A stretch of DNA of 64,000 nucleotides from Telopea speciosissima (GCF_018873765.1 NC_057926.1:53395378-53459377); one strand, 5' to 3'. Shown: positions 1-11,184, counted from the first letter of the stretch. Translations and numbers: made by a program. Notes: generated by a model from the letters alone, not told the origin.

Positions 1-665
1 GGGAGTTCTGTGTCAGGAGCTTGTTCAGTGGTTCAAGTCTCCTTAGCGACAGCTAATCCACATTTATTTGCTTTCCAAGAAGTGGAAGCCTATGGATCAC
101 ATATTTGACCCCCCTTGTGGGTCCTCTCCTTGCCTCCTTGTGGGGCCCTGATGGAGTTGATAGATAATCGATAATATTTAAAAGGAGAAATAACGCTAAC
201 GCACTAAAGGACAGCTGATGGAGTTGATGGCTGATCGATAATATTTAAAGGGAGTTAACGTTATCTTTCCCATATTTAAAGTAGATGTATAAAAATGTTC
301 CTACCAACGACATATGGGAATTTCTTTAAGGAAAAAAAAAAACACCACTAGGAAAACTTTGTCACCAAAGAATCTTAGGAGTGGAGAATAAAGCTCGGAT
401 AGCACTTTACTAGGATGATTTGGATGCTGTAAATTTCCTGTTTATTACTTAGTTTTAATATATATTTTCTTTCATAAAAAAAAAAAAAAAAAACTTAAGA
501 GTGAAGAATAAAACTCTTATCAAAAAAAAAAAAAAAAGAGAATAAAGCAAACTTTGACTTCTCTTGCATGGGAATTGTATGTGATCTATCTTTGGGAAAT
601 TTGTCGAAGTTTTCTAATAGTTTGATACATACATGTTGCATTCTTGCCTTGGAATTAACGCAAAA
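1..665. other. intergenic, short direct duplication
   Basis: I see no gene here. About 150-197 and 215-263 are imperfect direct copies of one another (both start CTGATGGAGTTGATGG-like and run into CGATAATATTTAAA). Poly-A runs lie near 478-492 and 522-537. Confidence 0.5.
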
Positions 666-833
666 GGGATTTTTATCACCTCCAGTTCCTTGTCTGGCCC
701 AGTTTCCCTAGTGCCTCTAATAAGGAGGTGTAAAATAACCACCCTACCCTTGCCCAGGTGGAGTACACCCCCCCTCCTTATCAGAGGCACTGGGGAAGTG
801 GGCCGGGTAGGAAACTGGAGGAGATAATTTTCC
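666..833. mobile_element. MITE, family of the 13,021 element
   Basis: A short inverted-repeat element. The left arm reads TTATCACCTCCAGTTCC and the right arm is its complement (GGAAACTGGAGGAGATAA). Internal arms also pair (CCCAGT... with ACTGGG). It is clearly related to the better preserved copy at 13,021-13,199. The target duplication here is not clean. No coding capacity; ORFs on both strands only reflect the palindrome. Confidence 0.7.
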
Positions 834-1544
834 ATCGAAAAAAAGCAAGGTAAGTTGAACCAGGATTAGAAAAATGAAACTTTTTTAGATAATAGTGCTA
901 CTGAATACAATGAAGATTTCATCAAACAATTACAAAAAAAAAGAAAAAGAAATGATTCTTATACATCAATGATAGGAACCTTTACCTATAAAAAACAAAA
1001 AGGATAGGAACCTTTCATACACGACCACCTTGATGATGTGATTAGCTGTCTAGTGCAATTGTGAGCTATGGTGCACGTCATGCCCATGCTCACCAGGAGG
1101 GTTGTTATCTTATTTGATTATGAGTGTCAAAAGTTGGATTACACAGACCTAATTGGATTAAGCCCTGAACCAACCAACTATTTAATAAACCAGTCGGCGC
1201 CAATTTTGACAATAGAAGTCAATCGGTGAACCAAAAACCGACTGATTAAAAGCCAGCTAAGTAGCCTTATGGATGCCTCAATTAAGTGTTTACATCTCAT
1301 TTTAACCTTTTTGTCTCTAATATTTTCTTTCTTCAACCAAAGTGGGACTAATTGGTTGCAGTAGATATCTCCATTTATGTTTATAAACTATTTGGAGACA
1401 AAATGAGGAATAGCTTGACCTGGTGAGGAACCCAGAAATAGACACCGAATTCTGCCGTGTGATTGATCGGATTGATTTGAAATTTTATAGACAAATAGAC
1501 CCATGGCCCTTGTTCATAAAATAGAGTTATAACCTAGTCAAATT
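834..1544. other. intergenic, nothing recognised
   Basis: AT-rich sequence without a supported gene. The stretch around 1,130-1,260 has paired AACCGACTG/CAGTCGG-type words suggestive of an old fold-back element, too decayed to delimit. Confidence 0.4.
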
Positions 1545-1673
1545 TGGAAAAAATTTTACTGCTACGTCCATAGCAGGAATATTCCTGTTACAAGGTTAGC
1601 AACCAAGGAAATGGAATAATTCACTTCTCCTTTGGATTCATAAATACCTTCCTAGGTTTTAGTATTTTTTAAA
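1545..1673. mobile_element. left half of the MITE that hosts the MULE
   Basis: This half matches the complement of the intact MITE at 15,895-16,136. It shares the terminal TTTTxCTGCTAC, the CAGGAATATTCCTG-like word, the ACCAAGGAAATGGAATAATT block and the TAGGTTTTAGTATTTT block. It stops at the 10-bp duplication ATTTTTTAAA (1664-1673), where the MULE begins. The other half resumes at 12,851. Confidence 0.85.
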
Positions 1674-2174
1674 GAGATAAATACGCATACCCCCTTAAGT
1701 GGACCAAAAAGGACAGATGCACCCCTAATTTTCTGACAATGCCACCTGGACCCCTCGAAATCCCAGCTTACACCCCTAATTGACACGATAATGCCATTTT
1801 GGTCCATTCCGTTAAATGCAAACGAAAATCACTAACTGGACCACTGTGAAAAGTCGATTTTACCCTTTAATGAAATAAAGAAAATAAAACTTGAAAAACG
1901 AATTTGTAATATTTATGAAATACCCAAAATACCCTCCCTTATTTCCCTTTCATCTCTCATCTTTCCTATCTCACTTTCCCTTTCACGATCAGCTGAAACC
2001 TAACTGGAAAGCTCTTCTCTGCAACTCGCCATTGTTCGATCGATGTTCCTTCGTTAGGGGTTTGGTTTCGAGTTCCACGGTGCTGCCACTCGACTGAGAC
2101 GAAGAACAGGGACATTCGTCTTCTCCGCCGTTCAGTGGTGCCCCCCATTCGTCTTCTCCGATCTATAAGACATT
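1674..2174 (+). repeat. left terminal inverted repeat of the MULE
   Basis: It pairs with 12,323-12,850. The first 60 bases are nearly identical to the other end. Later shared blocks include the coding-like stretch from CCTAACTGGAAAGCTC to GACATTCGTCTTCTCCG. The left copy has a ~33-bp insertion-like duplication of the CATTCGTCTTCTCCG word (about 2130-2162) that the right copy lacks. By analogy with MuDR it should contain the promoter and transcription start for the transposase. Confidence 0.88.
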
Positions 2175-3502
2175 CGGTGGAGCAACCTTGAGCTCGGCGG
2201 CGCTGCTACTCGCCGGAGTGTACCCAAGTAAGCATCTTTCTCTCCGCTTCGTCGTCTTACTCGTTCCCAACAACTGCTTCAAATCTCTCCTTTTCTCTTT
2301 CAGATTTTGACCTCCGCGAGCCTCTTTCTCAGAGAAAGAGAGAGGTACGTATTGGCTTATTCCCATTTCCTCATTGTTTCCGTTTCTTTCTTTCTTTCAT
2401 TTATCTCTGCTGCTATACTGATTTGAATGTTGATCCCGTTAGGTTATCTGCTAGATCTTACACAGATACGGCTTATTCAGCCAATGCCTGTTCTTCATAT
2501 TGTTTTATTGCATTGCTTTGATCTGTTAATTAGCCTGTAATTTTTCATGATTTGAACCTCTTTTGAAGTGCTTCTTCTCTTAATTTCTTTTGGCTTGTCT
2601 TTTGAACTGATTGCAGTCTCCAGTGGAATGAAATATCCAGCCCACTCTTTTCCAAATCATCATCCGAGAAATTTGTTGACTGTTGTAGCATTAGATATTC
2701 CCTGATATCCAAGAACCATAGCATGCCTATCCAGGAATTGAAGTTGAATCCTCCAAAACATGCTAGTATTGTGACATTGGCTTTTCCAAGTTAATTTAAC
2801 TTTACAATCTCGGTTTTGTTCAAAAGGTAATGGAATAGCTTTTCGAATGGCACCAAAATCAAGTCAACATATGGCTGTTGACTTCCAAAAAACAAAGGTT
2901 CACAAAATCATACGAGAATAAGACCAAAGTAGAAAGGGATTACCATTTCTTGGAAAACTAAAGAAAGATCTATGGTGAATGGATCAGAACATAGAACTAC
3001 ATCAAACTTGGAACAACATTTGGAGTTTTCCAAACAGAAAACTTTGCTTTGAAGAAACATTAGAACATCTTTAGAATATGAGCGAAGAAAGGATTGGAGC
3101 TTAAAGAGGTATAAGCATTAGATTGTGCTTCAATTAATCCTAACTAGAGTGAAGGTGTGCTACACATGACAATTGCAAGTTTGCTTATTTATCGGGGGGA
3201 AGTTGCCAAACTAACTGCTTAAAGTTTCATTTTTTTGCTTTACTATCCTTATTGCTATCCTTATTACTATATTACCACTCTTAAAAAAGAAGTAAATTAT
3301 CAAGTAAGAGCATGGTTAGGAAAACAATGATATAGGTTGTTATAAGCTTATTTTATAGATGATTGAATCCATGTACAAGTCTGTTATCTATTGAATCTCA
3401 CTTGCAAACCTTACTAATCTTCTAATTATTTGTACTTTGAAACTGATGAGACATGTACTGTTGTGATTATATTGCTCCTTTTGTTGTGCTGTTTTCTACA
3501 GA
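2175..3502 (+). other. spliced 5' leader of the transposase gene
   Basis: Splice signals fit an untranslated leader. A donor at 2228 (CAA/GTAAGC) pairs with an acceptor after a pyrimidine run at 2301-2303 (TTTCAG). A second strong donor follows at 2345 (GAGAG/GTACGT), and an acceptor at 3499-3501 (TTTTCTACAG) sits immediately before the first ATG at 3503. This gives a ~1.15-kb leader intron. No coding sequence was recognised inside it. Confidence 0.55.
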
Positions 3503-6500
3503 ATGGAAGTATGCACAATATGGTATCAATATGCAAATAACCACCATTCTAAAACCATAGATGTGGAAAGGTTTGGGTATTTGGACATGATAAGTGACAT
3601 CTATAATACAGTAATGACATTTATACCTAAAGGAAGGAATGTGAGATTCAATGTCAAATATAAGACACCTGGTAGTATTATAGATGAGGAAGTGATGACT
3701 GATGCTGATGTACTGAGATTGTTTACCATTATGAAGGACTCGGATTGCATAGACTTGGTCATATAAACCTGGATGTAAGTGAACCCACTGACAATGTGAC
3801 CATCAATGGCCATTCACTGAGAGTGTTGGGTGGTGATACTACTGTTACAAGACCAAGTGCATCATAGCCCTTTGTGGATCCCATTGAACATCAAATTGTA
3901 GAGTTCCAAAGGAGTGGTAGTAGTATACCAATATTGGTAGCCTTAAATGGCAGTACAGGGATGGGAAGTGACAGCCAAAGCAGCCAAAAAGTGAAACCTA
4001 CTACTACTAAGATGAGTCCTAGCAGTACTGTGAGGCATACAATACCAAGAAGTCCTCATAATGTGAGAATGCAGCCTACTTTTAGGAGTCCTCATACTCA
4101 TACAAATCAATATACTTTGAGGAGTCAGCCTAATATGAGGAGTCCTAGCAGTACTGTGAGGAGTAGCTATAATCAAAGTATTGTTCTTGAACAGAGTACA
4201 AGAACCCCTGTTGGAGTAACATTCTACAATAAGACTAAGGCAATGATGAATGCCACTGGTAAGTCATTTGGTGATGTGGGCACTTCTAGTAGAGTAGTGG
4301 GCAGTGGAGAGTTTGGTTTTGTTAGGCCTTCTACTCAAAGTAATACACGCATAGAGGATACAATTACAACTCCAATACCAACTCCAACTCCAACACATGT
4401 GCATCATGTTGATCTAATCAATGAAGAAAATTCAGATAGTGAGTCATCTGATAGTGATTTTGTGGCGGAAGAATCAGATGAACTCAGTGAGAGTTCAAGC
4501 AGTTTGGAAAGTAGTGAAAATGAATAAAATACAGTGGAAGATGAGGAGGTCAGAAAAATTAATACAGAAGATGAAGAATCAGAATGTAGATCAGATGTAG
4601 AGGGAGATCCTATTAAAGGGGGTGTTGACCAAAAGATCAATTTATGTGTTGGTCAATCATTTAGATCAGTCAAACATTTGAGGGAAGTGTTAAGGGATTA
4701 TGAAATCCAAGATGGGTTTCATACTTTGAAACAAAAAAATGAGAGGAGAAGGTTGACAGGGATATGTGAACAAAGGGGGTGTCCAAGGAGGATCCATGCT
4801 TCAGTAATTTCAGATGGGATCACTGTTGTGATCAAGTCTCTTGGTCCAGACCACATTTGCAAGGGTGGTCCAAGTAAGAAGAGCATAAATTCTGTTTGGA
4901 TAGCCAAAAAACTTGGACCTAAACTTAGAGCAGATCCTGGTTTGAGTAATGAGTCTATGTTTCAGATGCTTGATGAGCAGTATGGAGTGCATGCCCACCC
5001 AAAACAGCTTTACAGGGTAAGATCACTTGCTAGGGAAGAAAATGAAGGAACCCATGGCAACTCTTATCAGAAGTTATGTAAATATAGGGATATGGTGGTA
5101 GAAAGTAATCCTGGGACTTCATTTGGGATTCAATTTGAGAATGGGAATATCTATGGACGTATGGATGCTTATGGAGATGTGATAGTGCAGCTACAATTCA
5201 AGAGGGTGTTTGCATGTTTTGATGCATGTAAGGATGGGTTTTTAAAGGGCTGCATGCCATTCATAGGCTTGGATGGTTGCCATCTCAAAGGTCCATATGG
5301 TGGAGTTTTATTATCTGCTGTTTCAATTGATGGAAACAATGACATATTTCCCCTTGCCTGTGGTGTTGTTGAATCTGAAGGAAAAGATAGTTGGCTATTC
5401 TTCTTGTATGAATTGCGAGAGTGTATTCAGACAAACTTAGCCACTACTACAACTGGAGGATACCTATTCACTTTTATGACAGACAAACAAAAGGTATTAT
5501 AGTTGTTTACTTTACTTTGATTCTTTTTTATTATTTATATGTTATATAATCTAAGGTATTATAGCTGATTCGAATTATATGTTTGTATACTCTTATTTAG
5601 GGACTTATCGAAGCAATGGGTATAATATTTCCAGAGGCCAACCATAGGCATTGTGCTCGTCATTTATACAATAATTTCAAGTCAAAATGGGGTGGTGGAA
5701 TTGGACTGAGGTCTTACTTTTGGGCTACCAGCAAAAGTTACACCAAGTTACAGTTTGACATGGCAATGAATGGGTTGAAAACTGCACATAAACAAGCACA
5801 TGACTGGCTAATGAAGAATCCACCATCAAGTTGGGCGAGACATGCATTTGATCATAGGGCCAAGTGTGACCAAATAACCAACAACATATCAGAGTCATTC
5901 AATCAGTGGATTGGACCACTGCGAGCCAAGCCTATTGTGACTTTAATGGACCAAATCAGGCATAAGCTGATGAAAAGATTATAGTTAAGGTATGTGAATG
6001 CTTGCAAAGAACAAGGACAAGGAAGTAAACTCACTCCTAGAGGTAAGAAGAAGTTGGATGCATTACAGGAAAATGTTAGATTCTGTAGAGTGACAAGTGC
6101 AGGTGGAAATAAATTTGACGTCTTGGATGGTAGTGGTATGAGACATGTAGTGAATCTTACAGATCGTACCTGTGATTGTGGTGTATGGGAAGCTTCTGGG
6201 TTGCCTTGTAGACATGCAGGAGCATGTATACTTGATAATAGGGGAGAATTGGAGGACTACTGTGACCCGTACTTCTATTTATCCACATATATCATGGCTA
6301 ATGAGAAGATGATTCAACCATGTCCTGATATCAATAGTTTGGAAAATATTCCATTGCTGCTACCTAAGTTGAGGAGAAAATCTAGGAGACCGAAAAAATA
6401 TAGGAGGAGGGAACCTGATGAGCCAACCAAACAGTACCAGAGATCCAAATCAAATATTTGTCCTAGATGTAAAGGGGTTGGCCATAACATTAGGACTTGC

Positions 6501-6821
6501 AAAGGTGGTCCAGTTAAGGACAAATAATCTTCAGATAGGGTTGGTATGAAGGTAAGATAGTGTGATTTAATATGCTTCCAATATGTTTATATAATAAATA
6601 CAATTTTTTTCATATTTGATGTTTTCTTCATACATTTGTAGCAAAAGAGAAGGAATGACACAGATGATGATATCACCTCCTCCCAGAGGGTAACTAGATC
6701 ATCACAGAATTCATGTACAACTCAAATTGATTTAGAACAGCAAGATCATGTGATTGAAAAATTGGCAAAAAAGGCTGCCAAAGAGAGAGAAAGGAGAGCT
6801 GCCAAGAAACTCAAAGCATAA
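3503..6821 (+). pseudogene. MULE transposase (mudrA-type), broken
   Basis: Domains appear in the usual MULE order. An N-terminal PB1-like region (3503-3763) is followed by a Ser/Thr-rich and acidic linker and the MuDR N-terminal zinc-binding domain (about 4630-4860, ending DHIC). The DDE catalytic domain follows, with first Asp in FIGLDGCHLKG (~5270), second Asp in MTDKQK (~5480) and Glu in NNISESFNQW (~5890). Next come a SWIM zinc finger (CDCG...CRHA, ~6170-6215), a CCHC knuckle (CPRCKGVGHNIRTC, ~6460-6500) and a basic coiled C-terminal exon (6642-6821). An intron at 5494-5600 joins phase-0 codons within the catalytic domain. A second is likely at 6552-6641. Damage: a frameshift near 3757, then in-frame stops at 3865 (TAG), 4525 (TAA), 5982 (TAG) and 6525 (TAA). 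The catalytic residues survive, so decay is recent or purifying selection was strong until lately. The 6525 stop could instead be the true end if the last exon is not used. Confidence 0.9.
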
Positions 6822-7473
6822 GCACAACCACCCAAGTGAACTGATATTTGGTGAGTTGCAGGCCAACATAAGTGATTTTATAAATTTACATTCAATTCTT
6901 TGCCTTAGGATAGGACTGACTGACATATCTGCTTTATATGTATCAGGTGCTGCACTTGAGTTGAAGGGAGCTTGAAGGAGCAAAAGATGTACATGATGGC
7001 TTCTTGGATTGCTGGTTTGCTTTATGTTGAGGGGATGGGAGTTGGTGCTGGTTTTACAGTTGCAAAGGACATGAGTTTCTATATAGGATAAGACTCACAT
7101 AGTTCTGTTATGTAGGATGATGGGTTTGTAATTTTAAAACAATGGTTTTGTATGGCATAAGACAGTTGTATGATCCAGATGAAACAATATGTTTGAAGTG
7201 GTTGCACTTGGTCTGATGTTTTATTTTAGTTGTATGATCCAGATGAAACAGTTGATAAATGGTTTTTGTTTTATTATCATATTTTGTTCTCCTCTATGTT
7301 TTTAAATTTCAATTTAAACTTTGATCAGTTGTATTGTCCTTGTCTCCTTTGTGTTTATTATTCTGTGATGTTTGATCTTCTTAGCTTGTACTGGCAATGG
7401 TTTGAGATAGCTTGTATATATTGACTCAGTGCAAGCACAAACCAAAGCTATTAGAAAAACCTATTTCATAATA
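6822..7473. other. 3' flank of the transposase gene
   Basis: No supported gene. A 22-bp word beginning TTGTATGATCCAGATGAAAC occurs twice (about 7167 and 7231) as a direct repeat. This is probably the 3' untranslated region of the transposase gene and the boundary to the captured receptor-like-protein DNA. Confidence 0.4.
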
Positions 7474-8290
7474 ATCTGGAGTGCAGTGTGATAATAGTTC
7501 TGGAGCTGTGATTGCAATTGATCTCCACAACCCACATCCATATAATAGTTTTGATTCTTCTAACAGGTATGGGTTCTGGAACTTAAGTGGAAATATTGAT
7601 CTCGCTTTGTTAGGACTCAAGTCATTGAGGCACTTGGACCTAAGTCTCAACACATTTGATGGATTCCCAATTCCTGATTTTCTTGGTTCTTTGCAAGAAT
7701 TGCAATATCTAAACCTGTCGAATTCAGGTTTTAGTGGTGTAGTTCCTCCTAGCTTGGGAAACCTCCCTAGCTTGCAATACCGATGTTTCTTCAGGTTTCC
7801 CTCCTTTGATGGTTAATAGTCTACAGTGGGTGTCTGGTCTCAGCTCTCTGAGACATCTCGCGATGAATGGGGTGGACCTTTCGATGGTGGGATCGGATTG
7901 GGTTCCTATATTGAACAGGCTCTCATTATTGATTGAGTTACATTTATCTCCCTTTATCTTTTTGTGGCTTGACTGGTCCCATTCCATCCCTTCAGTTTGT
8001 GAATTTCACTTCACTTGCAGTGATGGACCTTAGCTTGAAGAGCTTCACTTCAAAGTTTACTGACTGGATTGTAAACATAAGCAGTCTTGTATGTTTGGAC
8101 ATAAGTGCTAACAGGTTACAAGGAAAGATTCTCCTTGGTATCTTTGGGCTTCCAAATTTGCGACATCTGAGTCTTGTAGAAAATGGTAATCTTACTGCCA
8201 GTTGTGGCAGCTACTAACGGGAAGCTGGAGAAGCATTGAGGTACTTGACTTATCTATGAACAGGCCATTTAAAGGAAAATCTTAAATTTT
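7474..8290 (+). pseudogene. captured LRR receptor-like protein fragment
   Basis: Three reading frames in succession encode the N-terminal LRR region of an EIX/Cf-type receptor-like protein. Recognisable pieces are GVQCDNSSGAVIAIDLHNPH, LSGNIDLALLGLKSLRHLDL, GVVPPSLGNLPSLQY, SGLSSLRHLAMNGVDLS and LDISANRLQGKI. Frameshifts lie near 7780 (two bases apparently lost before GATGTTTCTTC) and near 7955. The capture stops at about LDLSMNRPFKG (~8272) without the rest of the repeats, membrane segment or C-terminus. It lies inside the 11.2-kb MULE, downstream of and parallel to the transposase gene. It cannot make a functional receptor. Family knowledge gives the role (pattern recognition at the cell surface); the fragment itself shows only homology. 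Confidence 0.85.
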
Positions 8291-8581
8291 CGCTGCATAT
8301 AAGCAACTGCACGATAATTTTCGCTCCACCAAATAAAAAGGAAAAGGGAAATTTACACATACCACCCTTGAGGTTTGACGAAGGATATTTTCACCCCCCA
8401 ATTTTGGAAAATTCTTCGTACCCCCCTGAGGTTTGCAAATGGTAACAAATAAGTCCATTCCGTCAGTTCATGACTAACACTGTTAAAAATTAGACTTGAA
8501 TTGACGGAATTGCCCTTCTAAGAAGAACCCAAAAAAAAATGTGTGGACAAAATTACCCTTTTAAGGAAAAAAAAAAAAAAC

Positions 8582-8628
8582 CCTGCAACTCATCTTCCCC
8601 AATCGAATTGGGGAAGATGAGTTGCAGG
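8582..8628. repeat. left subterminal palindrome of the nested Pack-MULE
   Basis: A near-perfect hairpin of ~22-base arms (CCTGCAACTCATCTTCCCC pairing with GGGGAAGATGAGTTGCAGG) around AATCGAATT. A sister palindrome lies at 9620-9666 on the other side of the captured DNA. Confidence 0.85.
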
Positions 8629-8704
8629 TTTCAAAACCATAAGGGTTTTTCTTTTGTTTCTCCTCGGTCCCAGATCCAACAGTCTTGTTGTAGTGTTCCA
8701 TTGT

Positions 8705-8893
8705 TTACTCTTCCTCCTTGGTCCCGGATCCACCGGTCTTGTTGTTGTGCTTCCTAGCATACCTCTGGTTCCTCAAGAACTTGGGATCCATTCCTTTGGT
8801 GGATGTGTGTCTGTGCTTCTTGGGCTTCTTAATTCCATTCTTGTGAGCCTTATCTGACTGGTTATGCGCAATGTGGTTCTTCGACATCGCCAT
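8705..8893 (-). CDS. captured 60S ribosomal protein eL29 copy
   Basis: The 62-codon minus-strand frame is full length for eL29 (about 60 residues) and has no stop or frameshift. It shows the family blocks [40 protein letters not shown] and RKHNNKTGG. The ATG at 8893 was chosen because the family begins M-A-x-S-K-N-H. The reading frame also stays open for 30 codons upstream, which looks like leader. Position 3 is Met where Lys is usual, and the short tail ends TKEEE. eL29 is a small basic protein of the large cytosolic ribosomal subunit. This copy lies between the two palindromes of a Pack-MULE and is therefore a transposon-borne duplicate, not the native locus. No intron interrupts it, so it may derive from an exon or a processed copy. 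Whether it is expressed is unknown. Confidence 0.8.
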   Translation of the reverse strand: MAMSKNHIAHNQSDKAHKNGIKKPKKHRHTSTKGMDPKFLRNQRYARKHNNKTGGSGTKEEE

Positions 8894-9337
8894 TTCTCTG
8901 AGATCTCTTCTGGAATTATTTGAGTTACGAGTTTGGGTTTCAAATTCAATATCAGATCTTGAGCTACGAAGTATTATAGACAAATCTCATCAAATTGAAC
9001 CTAACAGTTGGAACAAAAAGAGAAGAAAAGAATTGAGTAGACCTGATCACCGGCCTTGAGCCTCATCTCATTGCAACGAGCTGCAACTGCGAGAACTCTC
9101 AGCGGACATGGTCGAGTTTCCATAGAACAGCCTTCGCTTGTGAGAGATGAAGAACATGACTTCGAATCGCTCGGAGACGAGTCATCGTTTCCATTAATAC
9201 TGTAATTGTGAAAGGATGGATAATAGTGGAAGCAGCTACGAGAGAGGAAATAAAACAGTTAAACGGATCAAGCATTTTAAAAGAAGAACAGAGCGTGAAT
9301 TTTGAATTTGAATTTGTGCAGGATTTGAAGCAGATTA

Positions 9338-9598
9338 TCACCTTGGCATTGATGAATTTGAAGAAAGAGACGGTGATTTCGATTCAGAGGTGGTGAGAAG
9401 GAGAAGAGCTTCTGCGTCAATATTTTCAGAAACAGAAACTGGCGCCTCAACCTCCCTACTGGTTCTCCACCGGTTCGTCAAATCCAAATCCCCATCAGTC
9501 TTCACTTCGTCATTATTTTTGTGCTCTGATTCAGATCCCTTCAACTTAAGTGTTTCAAGCTCTTTGCCAGGCTTGAAGTGCTCCATTAGAAGCCATGG
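9338..9598 (-). other. exon-like ORF in the nested Pack-MULE, unrecognised
   Basis: The minus-strand frame is acidic and Ser-rich, with stretches such as KPGKELETLKLKGSESEH and DGDLDLTNRWRTSREVEAPV. It ends near a good splice donor (CCAAG/GTGATA, ~9341). It looks like a captured coding exon from a gene other than eL29. I cannot name the family. Confidence 0.35.
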
Positions 9599-9798
9599 AT
9601 GGAGCAATCGATGGGGATACCTGTAACTCATCTCCCCCAATCGATTTGGGGAAGATGAGTTGTAGGTTTTTTTTTTCCCCCTTGAAGGGGCATTTTTGTC
9701 ACTTTACCTTTTGATTTTAACAATGTTAGTCATACGCTAACAGAATGGGTTTATAGTCAAACCTCAGGGGTGGTATGTGTAAATTTCCCAAAGGAAAA

Positions 9799-10331
9799 TC
9801 TTAAATTTTGATAAATTTTCAGGCCATTTATCGCCCCCCATCAAAGAAAAGCTTATTTTGATAGCCCTATTCTGTATAATTTAACTTTCAGATATGCAAG
9901 TTACAATGGAATTTATTCTGCATAATTTTGTTTGTAGAGTTGTATCATTTCATTTGGAGAAATGAAAAATAGTTATATTTCAATAAAAACATGTATCCCA
10001 ACAGAATTTTTGTTCAATTGCAACTACATTTTTCACTCTAGTTTGTGCATATCCTTCTCTCCTTCTCTGCTTCTTCTTCTTCTTCTCTGCTCCTTCTTCT
10101 TCTTCTCTGCTCCTCAACTGTTGAGCTTGGTGCATTGCGATCTGTTGGTCCACATTGCATAAAAATCCTAACCCCTTGTCATGCTCTCCACCCATGCTAC
10201 TTCACTTGTCAAGATCATTCATTTTCTTCATCTACAAAATTAACAAAAGAAATGGCTTATGAGATAGTAATTAAACTTGGAAAGAAAATGTTGTAAACAT
10301 AAGTAATACCTCCATCTTTGTGAGATAGTAA
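9799..10331. other. MULE internal spacer
   Basis: No gene is supported. A CTT-rich low-complexity tract lies at about 10,069-10,114 (CTTCTT... with CTGCTC interruptions) and creates long but meaningless Leu/Ser or Glu/Lys frames on either strand. Confidence 0.45.
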
Positions 10332-11172
10332 TCACCAATCATCATCGTCAGACGAACTGCTCCAGCTTCCTCCAAGATGTTCGAACTGTGATAAGAGGAA
10401 GCCACCATAATAGTTTTCTTTGATGATATGGTTCAGCCGTGGATTTTGAAGAGTGTTTTGTAAATCCCATGCATCAAGGGTGGAATAGAGTAAGCATGCA
10501 GGGACTAAAGCTGGGCTAATATTATTCAGCTGGCACATGTGGAGCATCTGGCTCATCCATTCCTCGGAATGGTCATTTCGATCTTTGATCAGGTGATGTT
10601 TTGAAACAGATAACACTTCAAAGGAGGGGGTATACTGGACAGTGTGGTAAAAGTTAGGGTGGAGGATGAGAGAAGGGGGCCTATAGAACACAAGATTAAT
10701 GAACGAATCTGGATGAGAGTTGAAGTGGGGAGTAAGGAATGTTATCCAATATGTCGGAGATCCAAAGTAAGAGAGAAAAGTGCCAAAATGTTGCTGGTTT
10801 AGTTGGATAAGGCCTTCGGTGAGGCGGGCAAGGTAGTTGTATGTATCACTAATATGAAATCCAATGCTGATCCTAAAGACATAGAAGATGCCAAAATAAG
10901 CAAACATATTTCTTTTCAAAGATAAAATGCTTATCAATGATAAAGGGGGTAAGGAATGGGAAGTCTGGGTGGCAATGGAGGAAGTCATATTGGATTCCAT
11001 TTTCTTGGATAACTAAACCTAGGAGTTGATGGAAGGTAGTGAGACTATGATTTACAATGGCTCTGGTGGCAATGATATTGTTGACATCAGCCGGTACAAA
11101 GCAGTGGAGTGTGCAATATGAAGTTGGCGAGCCAGAGGATGATGGTCCTAATGGGGTGAGGGGAAAAGCCAT
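10332..11172 (-). pseudogene. unknown MULE gene, convergent with the transposase
   Basis: Two overlapping minus-strand frames (11172 down to 10873, then about 10930 down to 10332) look like one protein of ~280 residues split by a single-base indel near 10,905-10,930. I chose the ATG at 11172 (MAFPLTPLGPSSSG). The protein is rich in His, Phe and Tyr. It has segments such as YCTLHCFVPADVNNIIATRA, SPTYWITFLTPHFNSHPDSF and WMSQMLHMCQLNNISPALVP, and ends in an acidic Ser/Asp tail (SSSSDDDDW). No known domain is recognised. Its place is telling: inside the right half of the MULE, reading away from the right TIR toward the transposase, as mudrB does in maize MuDR. A spliced leader from the TIR is plausible (donor CGACT/GTAAGTG at 12,203). 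It may instead be a captured host gene. An intron rather than an indel could explain the frame change. Confidence 0.45.
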
Positions 11173-11184
11173 TGGAAAGTGCAA

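Larger units (their letters stand above)
8346..9789 (-). mobile_element. nested Pack-MULE carrying an eL29 copy
   Basis: The ends are inverted copies of GGGAAATTTACACATACCAC (left) and its complement ending GTGTAAATTTCCC (right). Perfect 9-bp duplications AAAGGAAAA flank it (8337-8345, 9790-9798). Both subterminal regions hold a long palindrome: 8582-8628 and 9620-9666, each with arms related to AACTCATCTTCCCCAATCGA. The interior between the palindromes has a different character and carries the ribosomal protein eL29 reading frame on the minus strand. It also carries an exon-like minus-strand ORF (about 9338-9598) I do not recognise. The element sits within the larger MULE, just after the receptor-like-protein fragment. 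A 20-bp word starting AAAGGAAAATCTTAAATTT also occurs upstream at 8270, a possible local duplication that predates or accompanied insertion. Confidence 0.88.
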
